A stretch of DNA of 6,255 bases from Acidobacteriota bacterium (GTDB taxonomy: Bacteria > Acidobacteriota > Terriglobia > Terriglobales > Acidobacteriaceae). Below are positions 1 through 5,488 of this stretch, piece after piece. Position 1 is the first letter of the stretch, and each line of letters starts with the position of its first letter. Where the stretch lies: assembly GCA_021781255.1 (NCBI GenBank), contig JAJXXG010000257.1, forward strand, positions 1 through 6,255, written 5' to 3'. The notes below the pieces were generated by a model. It searched no databases and had not been told where the DNA came from. It saw nothing but the letters and a program-made list of their open reading frames with translations. The translations under genes and the position numbers were made by a program.

Positions 1-327
1 CAGGTCCAGAGGCTCGCCAGCCAGGGTGCGCATCTTCGCCAGGTTCCGGATCAGGTCCACCAGCCCGCGGCGCAGCAGCGGTTCGCCGCCCGTCAGCCGA
101 ACCTTCTCAATGCCCAGGCTCACAAACAGGCCAATCAGGCGCAGATACTCGTCAATGCCAAGCTCCGGATACTGCGCGCCCATTTCGCCCGTGCGGCAAT
201 ACACACACCGGTAGTTGCATCGGTCCGTGATGGACACACGCAGGTCATGAATCACGCGGCCATGGCTGTCCGTCAGCCGGGGGACCGGCGTCACCGCAGA
301 CGAAACGCTTGGGGAGGCGGCTGCCAT
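1..327 (-). CDS. moaA: GTP 3',8-cyclase MoaA, N-terminal 109 residues (cut by window edge)
   Basis: MoaA is the radical-SAM enzyme of the first step of molybdenum cofactor synthesis; with MoaC it turns GTP into cyclic pyranopterin monophosphate in the cytoplasm. The visible part carries the signature SITDRCNYRCVYC, with the three cysteines at residues 37, 41 and 44 that bind the SAM-cleaving 4Fe-4S cluster, followed by EKVRLTGGEPLLRRG, the SAM-binding GGEP motif at about 80-83. The residues after the last cysteine are RTG rather than the common MPE, a variant I associate with acidobacterial MoaA. The second cluster-binding cysteines and the C-terminal double glycine lie outside the window. 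The ATG at 327 has AAGGTG four bases upstream; a TTG at 339 with GGAG nine bases upstream is a possible alternative. It is the last gene of a minus-strand run, 119 bases after a small membrane protein gene. No other Moco genes are in view. Confidence 0.93.
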   Translation of the reverse strand, partial: MAAASPSVSSAVTPVPRLTDSHGRVIHDLRVSITDRCNYRCVYCRTGEMGAQYPELGIDEYLRLIGLFVSLGIEKVRLTGGEPLLRRGLVDLIRNLAKMRTLAGEPLDL

Positions 328-373
328 GGACACCTTCAAACCATACCGCTCCAGCCGGTCTTGCAGCGTCAGG

Positions 374-429
374 AAATCAGCAATTCCGGATGAAGGTCCT
401 GATTTTCAACATCGTTCTCAACATCGCCC
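374..429 (-). repeat. Hairpin and tandem 12-base repeat upstream of moaA
   Basis: In the spacer ahead of moaA the plus strand reads TCAACATCGTTC (406-417) followed directly by TCAACATCGCCC (418-429), a tandem 12-base unit with a 9-base identical core. Next to it, AAATCAG (374-380) and CTGATTT (399-405) are exact reverse complements around an 18-base loop, so a moaA leader transcript could form a 7-bp stem here. There is no U-tract, so it does not look like an intrinsic terminator. It is far too small for the known Moco riboswitch. The function is unknown; it could also be chance. Confidence 0.35.
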
Positions 430-446
430 CGATGGCCTCGGAACTG

Positions 447-725
447 TTAATCGATGCGCGGCGTGCCCTTGCGCAGAACCACGCCCGTAATGCCAAAGAC
501 CACAATGATGCCCAGAGCAATAAAGAAGTAGTACGCCATGGGATGCGCCCAGCCCGGCGAGTAGGTCAGGTCCTGGCCCACCCACAGCAGCAGTACCGTG
601 GCGATCACCGCAAACTGGCCCGCAATCACTAGAAACGTGTGCCCCAGATCGCGCCGCTTGTCCAGCGCCTCCACCTGGTCGGGAGTCAGGTTGCGCTCTT
701 CGGGGGGAAGAAGGGAATTTGCCAT
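447..725 (-). CDS. Small membrane protein with two transmembrane helices, function unknown
   Basis: The protein has 92 residues. A polar, charged N-terminus (about 1-29, rich in Glu, Asp, Lys and Arg) is followed by two hydrophobic spans, about residues 30-49 (TFLVIAGQFAVIATVLLLWV) and 64-84 (around YYFFIALGIIVVFGI), joined by a short loop with Pro and Trp; a short basic tail RKGTPRID ends it. This predicts an inner-membrane hairpin protein. I do not recognise the family. Two ATG codons stand side by side (728 and 725). An AGGAG lies three bases before the first and six before the second, so 725 is the better-spaced start. The gene lies 88 bases after the propeller gene and 119 before moaA on the same strand, so it may be co-transcribed with either, but nothing in the sequence links it to molybdenum cofactor synthesis. 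Confidence 0.75.
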   Translation of the reverse strand: MANSLLPPEERNLTPDQVEALDKRRDLGHTFLVIAGQFAVIATVLLLWVGQDLTYSPGWAHPMAYYFFIALGIIVVFGITGVVLRKGTPRID

Positions 726-813
726 CATATTCTCCTGGCGGACCCCGCGTGAAAGGCCTCCGGGCCCTGGGCCGCTTGCATTTTCGATTCAATCACATTG
801 CAGGCGGATGGCG

Positions 814-1842
814 CTACCTGACGAGCGTCTTTCCGGGGGCCTGCACGGGCTGCGAGCCGGCAACTGAGTAGACCAGCAGCCGGGCCTCGCTGTTCCCCCG
901 GCGCGGAGCCGCCACCAGAAGCTTGTTCCACTCCGGCACAAACAGCCCCGTTCTCGCGCCCGTCGCCGTCGGCATGTGGGCCACAGAGGTCAGCTTGTTT
1001 CCTGCCTCTACGCGCACTACGTCCACAAATCCGCCTCCGCCAATGACGTAGATGTTCCCCCGCGCCGCGTCATAGAACAGGTCGTCGGCATCGCCCACGG
1101 TCGCGATGCGCGCCATCACCGCGCCGGTCGCAGCGTCCATCATCAGAAGCCGGGCAGGCATGCGGCAGGCCACAAACAGGCGTCCATGCGCGGAATCGAG
1201 CGCCATCGGAAAATTAGCCAGCGTCCCGGGATGTCCCCACGTCGCATTCACTGCCTGCGTGTCCATGTCAATGGCCGCCACGCTCATGTGGAGCGGCAAA
1301 TTCACAAACAGCCTCTTGCCATCCGCGGAGAGTTGGAACGCCTCCGGGTGTGCCGGAAGCCGAAAATCTCCGCGGCGGGTCAGGTCCAGCCCAAGTTGCG
1401 CAATCGCCCCGCTGCCGTAGCCCGCCAGCACCAGCTTGCGCTTCGCGTCATAGCGAAGATTGTCGGCATCATCGCCCAGGTCCACGGTCTTCAGCAGCTC
1501 CAGCGTCCGCCCGTCATAGCTGCGAACCATCCCGTCGCCGCCGCTGGCAACGTAAACCGTCTTGTTCGCGGGCACGTAGACAACTCCCTGCGGACCCTTC
1601 AGCCCCTTGATGTGTCCCACGCGCTTGCCCTGGTCCACAGCGATTGCCTCCACGCTGCCGTTTCCCAGGTCGGCTACAAATACGCGCCGCCCGTCCACAT
1701 CGGCGGAAAGATGGTCAATGCGCCCCAGCACGCCGGGCAGCTTGATGTCCCGATCGAATTGCAGCACGGGCGCCTGCCCCGCCGGCGATGCGGAAGAGCA
1801 GACGGCTAAAGTCAGAAAAGCGGCAAAAAGGCTTCGAAGCAT
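814..1842 (-). CDS. Secreted YncE/YVTN-type beta-propeller protein
   Basis: The protein has 342 residues. The N-terminus MLRSLFAAFLTLAVCSSASP looks like a Sec signal peptide: Arg at position 3, a hydrophobic core, then a small-residue region with a likely cut near ASPAG-QA around residue 22. The LAVC segment is a poor lipobox because Val precedes Cys. The rest is a run of beta-propeller blades of the YVTN/NHL kind, with repeated patterns such as GRRVFVADLGNGSVEAI, NKTVYVASGGDGMVRSY, KRKLVLAGYGSGAIAQL and RGNIYVIGGGGFVDVV. Two blades also share a GDDAD-N/D-L-x-YDA lead-in. No catalytic residues stand out; relatives of this fold usually bind ligands or act as scaffolds outside the cytoplasm, and the substrate here is unknown. 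The start has GAGGAGGG upstream with an 11-base spacer. It lies 45 bases after the zinc-ribbon gene, so the two are likely one transcript. Confidence 0.85.
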   Translation of the reverse strand: MLRSLFAAFLTLAVCSSASPAGQAPVLQFDRDIKLPGVLGRIDHLSADVDGRRVFVADLGNGSVEAIAVDQGKRVGHIKGLKGPQGVVYVPANKTVYVASGGDGMVRSYDGRTLELLKTVDLGDDADNLRYDAKRKLVLAGYGSGAIAQLGLDLTRRGDFRLPAHPEAFQLSADGKRLFVNLPLHMSVAAIDMDTQAVNATWGHPGTLANFPMALDSAHGRLFVACRMPARLLMMDAATGAVMARIATVGDADDLFYDAARGNIYVIGGGGFVDVVRVEAGNKLTSVAHMPTATGARTGLFVPEWNKLLVAAPRRGNSEARLLVYSVAGSQPVQAPGKTLVR

Positions 1843-1887
1843 GTCGGTGTTTCCCTCCTCGCCAATCCTCGACCCCAGCGACAGACT

Positions 1888-2166
1888 TCAGTCCGTCAAA
1901 AATGCCAGCGTCTGCAGCGACGTGATCTCAAACGGCTTGCGGCACCGCACATTCGCGCAGGCCAGCTTGTCATCGCGCCGCACCATGTAGGACTGCGCCT
2001 TGGCGAATCGCGCGCGGTCGCGCTCGTCGGCGTTGCGCGGCAGTTGCGCCCGCTTGCGCCGAACGACCCAGGTCACCTTGTACTCGCCCGTCTGCCCGCA
2101 CTTCGGGCAGGTCAGCGAATGTGTCCGCATCTCCGTCGTCTCGGTAAAAAACTCCCGCTCTTCCAT
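1888..2166 (-). CDS. Small zinc-ribbon protein, function unknown
   Basis: The predicted protein has 92 residues. Cys20-Pro-Lys-Cys23 and a second pair, Cys70-x4-Cys75, are separated by a 46-residue basic stretch rich in Arg and Lys. This is the spacing of a zinc-ribbon or treble-clef-like metal site, and the charged middle could contact nucleic acid, though that is inference. The frame stays open upstream to 2391, but the extra residues are Gly-rich, low-complexity and run through the opposite-strand small gene. The ATG at 2166 has AGGA four bases upstream and gives a compact protein, so I prefer it. The gene leads the minus-strand run towards the propeller gene and shares a 93-base divergent spacer with the small basic gene at 2260. 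I know of no named family; it looks like a conserved hypothetical protein. Confidence 0.72.
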   Translation of the reverse strand: MEEREFFTETTEMRTHSLTCPKCGQTGEYKVTWVVRRKRAQLPRNADERDRARFAKAQSYMVRRDDKLACANVRCRKPFEITSLQTLAFLTD

Positions 2167-2183
2167 CGCTTCCTGCACTCCAC

Positions 2184-2239
2184 CCGGCGGCAATCTGCAT
2201 CCGCCTCGTACCCCGGGGCTTCCACTCCGGGGGCAATCT
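2184..2239. promoter_or_regulatory. Divergent spacer with a repeated 13-base element (candidate operator)
   Basis: The spacer between the start of the zinc-ribbon gene (2166, leftward) and the small basic gene (2260, rightward) contains CCGGCGGCAATCT at 2184-2196 and CCGGGGGCAATCT at 2227-2239, identical but for one base and 43 bases apart. Between and over them, CCCCGG (2211-2216) and CCGGGG (2227-2232) can form a stem. Repeated elements in a divergent promoter region are what a shared operator looks like. I cannot identify clear -35/-10 boxes for either gene. A recent small duplication is an alternative. Confidence 0.35.
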
Positions 2240-2259
2240 AATCCATACTCGTCTTTGCC

Positions 2260-2430
2260 ATGACGAAACGCAAGCCAGCCACCTTCTCGGCGTCCAAAGC
2301 CGTCAAGGCCAACGCAAGGGAGCGCGTCGGCCAGCCCAAGCCCAGCCGCGTCGTCCAGTCCGAACCCCGCACCGGCCGCCAGGCCAAACACAAGCCCAGG
2401 CTTGATGACCTCCTGCGCCAGTCCGAGTAA
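2260..2430 (+). CDS. Small highly basic protein, 56 residues, function unknown
   Basis: The open frame runs ATG to TAA and encodes a 56-residue protein, beginning MTKRKPATFSASKAVKANAR and ending LDDLLRQSE. It is rich in Lys, Arg, Pro and Ser, has no hydrophobic segment, and is probably largely disordered apart from the acidic amphipathic tail DDLLRQSE. The codons are strongly C/G-ending, as in the neighbouring genes. I have a memory of similar short basic proteins in acidobacteria but cannot confirm it here. No Shine-Dalgarno sequence precedes the ATG (GTCTTTGCC), so translation may be leaderless or nearly so. It is divergent from the zinc-ribbon gene, and the heptamer array begins four bases after its stop. 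A nucleic-acid-binding role would fit the composition but is a guess. Confidence 0.65.
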   Translation: MTKRKPATFSASKAVKANARERVGQPKPSRVVQSEPRTGRQAKHKPRLDDLLRQSE

Positions 2431-2551
2431 CCCGTCTTACCGGCAAAGCGCTCTGCTGCACCACGAAAAGCCAGCCAACGCCCAATGTAAGACAAAATCC
2501 AGCGGGATCGGTGCTCTGTCTTGCATCGTCTTACCGCCCAGCGCGGTTTGA

Positions 2552-2565
2552 CTTACAGATGTAAG
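2552..2565. promoter_or_regulatory. BlaI/MecI-type operator palindrome
   Basis: CTTACA-GA-TGTAAG is a perfect 6+6 palindrome with a 2-base centre and contains TACA-N2-TGTA, the core described for operators of BlaI/MecI-family repressors. It overlaps a TTGACT (2548-2553) that would serve as a -35 box, an arrangement typical for repression, but I see no -10 box 16-18 bases further on. No BlaI-like gene is in this window. The match is to a short consensus, so the assignment is tentative. Confidence 0.35.
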
Positions 2566-2591
2566 AAAGCGATCGCGGAATGTTGTTCCCG

Positions 2592-2641
2592 GTCTTACGT
2601 CCGCGCCGCCGCTTCAACCCGTGCAGGCGCTCGCGTAAGAC
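2592..2641. repeat. Long hairpin just after the 3' end of the trmJ-like gene
   Basis: GTCTTACG (2592-2599) pairs with CGTAAGAC (2634-2641). Inside, after a 3x3 internal loop, GCGCC (2603-2607) pairs with GGCGC (2626-2630), leaving a loop of 18 bases. The outer arm starts nine bases beyond the trmJ-like stop codon, so the transcript would carry this structure at its 3' end. No T-run follows on either strand, so it may be a 3'-end stabiliser or a Rho-type end rather than an intrinsic terminator. Its outer arms are two members of the heptamer cluster. Confidence 0.45.
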
Positions 2642-2649
2642 AGAAAAGG

Positions 2650-3489
2650 TCACTCCTGCCCGCGCCCCGCGTTCTGCATGGGACGCAGCCGCCAAAGTAT
2701 TCGCCGAAACAGCCCCAGCATCCGCCGCGTATCCGCAGCGCTCAGCCTCAGCCGCCGCAGCAGCACGCGCAAATCGTGCCGGTTGGCCGCCTCCATCGCG
2801 TGCGGTGAGTAGCCCGCCGCCACCATCGTCTCCTCAATTACCCCCGCCAGCCGCTCCAGCTCAGCCGACCGCGCACCCGGCTCCGCCTCCTGAGCCTCAG
2901 GCACTTCCGCTGCCCGGCCGGGCTCCGCAGCAAACGCCCGGCTGGCCAGCTCATAAAGGCACACCGCCACGGCCTGCCCCAGATTCATCGAGGGCTGCCG
3001 CGCAGCCGTGGGAATCTCCACCATCCCATGGCAGTGCGCCAGGTCTTCCCGCGTCAGCCCATGCTTTTCCGGGCCAAACACCAGCGCCATGCGCCCGCCG
3101 CGCTCCCGTTCCTGCCTCGCCAGCGGAGCCAGCTCCGGCAGATAAATCACCGGCTGCTCCGGCCTGCGATACGTCAGCGTGCCGGTTCCCACCACCAGCG
3201 TGCAATCGGCCACCGCCTCCGCCAGCGTTGCGCAAACTCTTGCGCCTTGCAGCACGTCCTCGGCCTCCACGGCGGAGCGAGCCTCGCGCCAGTGCGGCTC
3301 GTAGGGAGCCACCACCGCGAGTCGCGCAAAGCCAAAGTTCGCCATGGCCCGCGCCACCGCTCCAATGTTCAGTGGATTGCGCGGGCGGACGAGGACTACT
3401 GTGATCGAGTCGCCTTGGTCTTCAGTCGGCAAGAGCCCATTGTAGAGCGCACGCGTACTCTCCTGTTGGTACACTTCCTCTACACGCAT
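2650..3489 (-). CDS. trmJ: TrmJ-like SpoU-family RNA 2'-O-methyltransferase
   Basis: The protein has 279 residues. It carries the three motifs of the SPOUT/SpoU trefoil-knot methyltransferases: RPRNPLNIGAVARAM at about 35-49, with the N-x-G-x3-R core; ALVFGPEKHGLT at about 135-146; and IPTAARQPSMNLGQAVAV at about 159-176, the SAM-binding knot loop. TrmJ itself methylates the 2'-OH of residue 32 in the tRNA anticodon loop. The GPE-x-x-GLT and S-x-NL-x-x-AV forms and the helical C-terminal extension (about 190-279) fit TrmJ better than TrmH or RlmB, but the exact target RNA is inference. The N-terminus is about 28 residues longer than the domain needs. The frame stays open upstream, but those residues run through the divergent marC-type gene. 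The chosen ATG at 3489 has no clear Shine-Dalgarno sequence; an in-frame ATG at 3507 is possible. This start overlaps the start of the divergent gene. Confidence 0.85.
   Translation of the reverse strand: MRVEEVYQQESTRALYNGLLPTEDQGDSITVVLVRPRNPLNIGAVARAMANFGFARLAVVAPYEPHWREARSAVEAEDVLQGARVCATLAEAVADCTLVVGTGTLTYRRPEQPVIYLPELAPLARQERERGGRMALVFGPEKHGLTREDLAHCHGMVEIPTAARQPSMNLGQAVAVCLYELASRAFAAEPGRAAEVPEAQEAEPGARSAELERLAGVIEETMVAAGYSPHAMEAANRHDLRVLLRRLRLSAADTRRMLGLFRRILWRLRPMQNAGRGQE
3467..3475 (+). promoter_or_regulatory. Possible extended -10 element for the marC-type gene
   Basis: TG-G-TACACT at 3467-3475 has the TG-n spacing of an extended -10 box, with four of six matches to TATAAT. Transcription would begin near 3482, only about six bases before the ATG at 3488, giving an almost leaderless mRNA, in keeping with the missing Shine-Dalgarno sequence. 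No convincing -35 box lies 16-18 bases upstream. Weak evidence. Confidence 0.22.
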
Positions 3490-4198
3490 GATGCTCGTGA
3501 TGCTCATGATGATTTGGACCAATCCAGCCGCGACGGCTTTACAGGAGATCCGCACCGCGCCCATTGTGCGGTTCAGCGTGCTGGCGCTCAGCTCCATCTT
3601 CTTTCTCGTCGATCCCTTCGCGGCCATCCCATCGTTTCTGGCCATCACCAGCAGCGCGGATGCTGCCCGTCGCCGCCGCATGGCGCGCAAGGCCGCCCTT
3701 ACCTGCTTCATCGTGCTCACCAGCTTCGCCCTCGCCGGCCAGTACATCTTTCAGATGTTCGGCATCAAGCTGCCCGCGTTTGAAATCGCCGGCGGACTCA
3801 TCCTCCTGCTCATCGGGCTGGACATGCTCCAGGCCAAGCGCTCCGCCACCCAGGAGGCCACCGGCGACACCGAGGAGGCCGCCGCAAAGGAGGACGCAGG
3901 AATCGTGCCCCTCGGCATACCCATGCTCGCCGGCCCCGGAGCCATCTCTTCCGTCATGGTGCTCGTCGGTACGGCGCCCGGGCTGTGGCACTGGGAGATG
4001 GGCGCGATCCTCGGCTCCATCGCCTTCACCTGCGTGGTCAGTTACTGGGTGCTGGCCGGGGCAGGGCAGGTGCGCCGGGTGCTGGGCGAAACCGGCATCC
4101 GCATCCTCGTCAGAATCATGGGCTTGCTGCTCGTCGCCCTCGCCATGCAGTTCTTCGTGAATGGAATGACGGATCTGGGCATCATTTCCCGTCCCTAG
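3488..4198 (+). CDS. MarC-family (UPF0056) integral membrane protein
   Basis: The protein has 236 residues and about six hydrophobic spans. The first half has VLALSSIFFLVDPFAAIPSF (about 31-50), then KLPAFEIAGGLILLLIGLDM (about 94-113). The second half repeats the design with GIVPLGIPMLAGPGAISSVM (about 138-157) and ends with RIMGLLLVALAMQFFVNGM. The paired DPFAAIP and GIPMLAGPGA motifs and the length identify the MarC family of inner-membrane proteins. Its transport role is not established; the early link to multiple antibiotic resistance in Escherichia coli was not upheld, so I give no gene symbol. The loop at about 117-137 is Glu- and Ala-rich and hydrophilic. The N-terminus is unclear: in-frame ATGs lie at 3488, 3491, 3500, 3506 and 3509, none with a Shine-Dalgarno sequence, and the family usually needs only about 10 residues before the first span. 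It is divergent from the trmJ-like gene with overlapping starts. Confidence 0.88.
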   Translation: MMLVMLMMIWTNPAATALQEIRTAPIVRFSVLALSSIFFLVDPFAAIPSFLAITSSADAARRRRMARKAALTCFIVLTSFALAGQYIFQMFGIKLPAFEIAGGLILLLIGLDMLQAKRSATQEATGDTEEAAAKEDAGIVPLGIPMLAGPGAISSVMVLVGTAPGLWHWEMGAILGSIAFTCVVSYWVLAGAGQVRRVLGETGIRILVRIMGLLLVALAMQFFVNGMTDLGIISRP

Positions 4199-4247
4199 GT
4201 CATCACACTTGGAGATCCTGGCCGGTCAGGGGGTGTCACGCGTGGGG

Positions 4248-4772
4248 ATGACGCGCAGTTTAATCTTCGTTGCGCTCGCATTGGCGCCGATGTTCGTGCA
4301 TGCGCAGGATAAAGGGATGGTGCAGGCAGCCGAGGCGGCGTGTGGGCCCAAAGGCGCACATCTCAGTGCAAGATTTATACCGGAGGAAGGCGAGATCGCG
4401 CAGGCGGCGGCTGGTGTTGTACGGGTCTATGTGATTGATCCCGCTCATTGGCCAACGCCCCATCTCCAAATTGGAGTCGATGGAAAATGGATCGGGTTGC
4501 TGCGGGGAAGAAGCCACTTGATGCTGACATTGCCACCCGGCGCGCATCACTTCTGCGCGCGCATTCCATCGGGCTTTATGAGAAATCAACCCAGTGTTTT
4601 TTCCATGCATCTTGTGAAAGATGAGACTGCCTATCTGTTCGTAGCTGCACGGCACAGTACTTCGGACGTGGATGGGGTTTCGCCATTTGTAGCGATGCGC
4701 CAGATGAACAATGACGAAGGCCGATTTGAAGTGATTTCCACGCGACGGAGTGTGCTAGGCGGCCAGCCATGA
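4248..4772 (+). CDS. Secreted DUF2846-like protein, first of a tandem paralogous pair
   Basis: The predicted protein has 174 residues. A Sec signal peptide, MTRSLIFVALALAPMFVHA, has a likely cut before Gln20. The mature part has ACGPKG (Cys32), a strand RVYVID (59-64), then LQIGVDGKWIG (73-83) and LPPGAHHFCA (95-104, Cys103). The order VYVI, DGKWIG, PPG-x-HHFC matches the small beta-rich exported domain that I know as DUF2846, common in acidobacteria; the function is unknown. Cys32 and Cys103 are both conserved in the next gene and could form a disulfide. The ATG at 4248 is my choice; an in-frame GTG at 4242 is eight bases after AGGGGG and may be the true start, adding two residues. The gene follows marC by about 50 bases on the same strand without a visible terminator. 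Its last four bases overlap the start of its paralogue. Base composition is clearly less GC-rich than marC and trmJ. Confidence 0.72.
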   Translation: MTRSLIFVALALAPMFVHAQDKGMVQAAEAACGPKGAHLSARFIPEEGEIAQAAAGVVRVYVIDPAHWPTPHLQIGVDGKWIGLLRGRSHLMLTLPPGAHHFCARIPSGFMRNQPSVFSMHLVKDETAYLFVAARHSTSDVDGVSPFVAMRQMNNDEGRFEVISTRRSVLGGQP

Positions 4773-5344
4773 TGAGATCAAAATGTATCGCGGAGATGTG
4801 CACGATGATTGGGGTAGCTCTTTCCTACTTCCACATCGCTGCAGCGCAGGATTCGAGTCAGTCATTGATGCGGAAAGCAACCTCCGCTTGCGGCCCTGCG
4901 GAGATACGGTTTGCGGTATCAGCCGCTCCCAGCAGCTTCGTTGTCCCAGTCTCCCATGATCAGGCCAAGGTATATTTCATCGGACACACGTTGAAGGGAA
5001 GCTTTTCCGGGCCTGTAATCAGACTGGGCATTGATGGGCGCTGGGTGGGAGCAGTCAAAGGCAGCACCTACATCGTCATTCCGGTGATGCCTGGCACGCA
5101 TCACTTTTGTGCCCAAGTTCAGGGACGCGGCGCCGACGGGTATTTCGGCAGCGATGTTGCCTTGAATGTCTTTACCCTGCATTCAGGGGAAAGTCATTAC
5201 CTCGCAATTGATTCTCCAGATGATGTTTCGCTGGGCGTTCTTACACTCGATGCACTCAATGCCGACGAAGCAAAGCTACTGATCGCGTTGTCGAGGCAAG
5301 CCGTACCGCACCAGAAAGAGATGAAGAATGGTGGGAAGCGCTGA
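4769..5344 (+). CDS. Secreted DUF2846-like protein, second of the tandem pair
   Basis: The predicted protein has 191 residues. The N-terminus MMRSKCIAEMCT is followed by a hydrophobic stretch, MIGVALSYFHIAAA, and a likely signal-peptidase cut before Gln27. The mature part aligns with the preceding gene along its length: SACGP (Cys41), KVYFIG (67-72), IRLGIDGRWVG (84-94), MPGTHHFCA (107-115, Cys114), and a C-terminal NADEAKLLIALSRQAV where the first gene has NNDEGRFEVISTRRSV. The two are therefore tandem duplicates, now strongly diverged. The start ATG at 4769 overlaps the previous stop as ATGA, and a second ATG follows at 4772, so coupled translation is likely; only a weak purine run precedes it. 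The function is unknown. The tail is basic (KEMKNGGKR). Both genes share lower GC than their neighbours, hinting at different ancestry or weaker codon selection. Confidence 0.75.
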   Translation: MMRSKCIAEMCTMIGVALSYFHIAAAQDSSQSLMRKATSACGPAEIRFAVSAAPSSFVVPVSHDQAKVYFIGHTLKGSFSGPVIRLGIDGRWVGAVKGSTYIVIPVMPGTHHFCAQVQGRGADGYFGSDVALNVFTLHSGESHYLAIDSPDDVSLGVLTLDALNADEAKLLIALSRQAVPHQKEMKNGGKR

Positions 5345-5416
5345 AGATTTTCGGAAAAAATCCGGCGCGCCGGGCGTTTCCCACAGATTTGGGGAGCTTT
5401 CCACAGGGCGGCGCGC
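5345..5416. other. Spacer after the paralogous pair, with a GC-rich palindrome
   Basis: GATTTT (5346-5351) and AAAATC (5357-5362) can form a small AT stem. Directly after it, CCGGCGCGCCGG (5362-5373) is a perfect 12-base palindrome followed by GCGTTT. Either could help end transcription of the upstream operon, but there is no proper U-tract. No protein gene is visible. Confidence 0.25.
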
Positions 5417-5445
5417 TTGCCTCAAGGCCGGCAAATTGCTATTCT
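5417..5445 (+). promoter_or_regulatory. Candidate sigma-70 promoter with extended -10 (first of two)
   Basis: TTGCCT (5417-5422), a spacer of exactly 17 bases, then TATTCT (5440-5445), preceded by TG one base upstream (TG-C-TATTCT). Both hexamers match the consensus at four of six positions. Transcription would start near 5452. No protein gene with a ribosome site follows, so the product is probably RNA. Confidence 0.45.
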
Positions 5446-5488
5446 CAGCAGGTGGCAAACAGCGATTGAGCGCAAGCGCAAACGCGAT

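Larger units (their letters stand above)
2434..2641. repeat. Cluster of eight GTCTTAC-type heptamers in both orientations
   Basis: Exact GTCTTAC occurs at 2434-2440, 2528-2534 and 2592-2598, and its reverse complement GTAAGAC at 2487-2493 and 2635-2641. One-mismatch copies lie at 2518-2524 (GTCTTGC), 2550-2556 (GACTTAC) and 2561-2567 (GTAAGAA). All lie between the convergent 3' ends of the small basic gene and the trmJ-like gene, and I saw no further exact copy elsewhere in the window. The outermost copies are inverted relative to each other, so the block is bounded like a 208-bp element with 7-base inverted ends. It could be a cluster of binding sites, a small REP- or MITE-like element, or a transcription-end structure. 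No protein gene is visible in it. Confidence 0.7.

Noticed and set aside
976..1809. Long plus-strand frame of 277 codons
   Set aside because: It is antisense to the beta-propeller gene, has His/Arg-rich low-meaning text and no motifs.
2167..2391. Upstream extension of the zinc-ribbon protein to 167 residues
   Set aside because: The added part is Gly-rich, covers the divergent spacer and most of the small basic gene, and lacks domain character; the ATG at 2166 has a ribosome site.
2434..2641. CRISPR array
   Set aside because: The repeats are seven bases long, occur in both orientations and are irregularly spaced; no cas gene is present.
2580..3404. Long plus-strand frame of 274 codons
   Set aside because: It is antisense to the trmJ-like gene and Pro/Arg/Ala-rich, as expected of a shadow frame in GC-rich DNA; the opposite strand has clear SpoU motifs.
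5376..5408. TTTCCCACA and TTTCCACAG as DnaA boxes or an origin
   Set aside because: Both differ from TTATCCACA and there are only two, without an AT-rich region or dnaA/dnaN genes.
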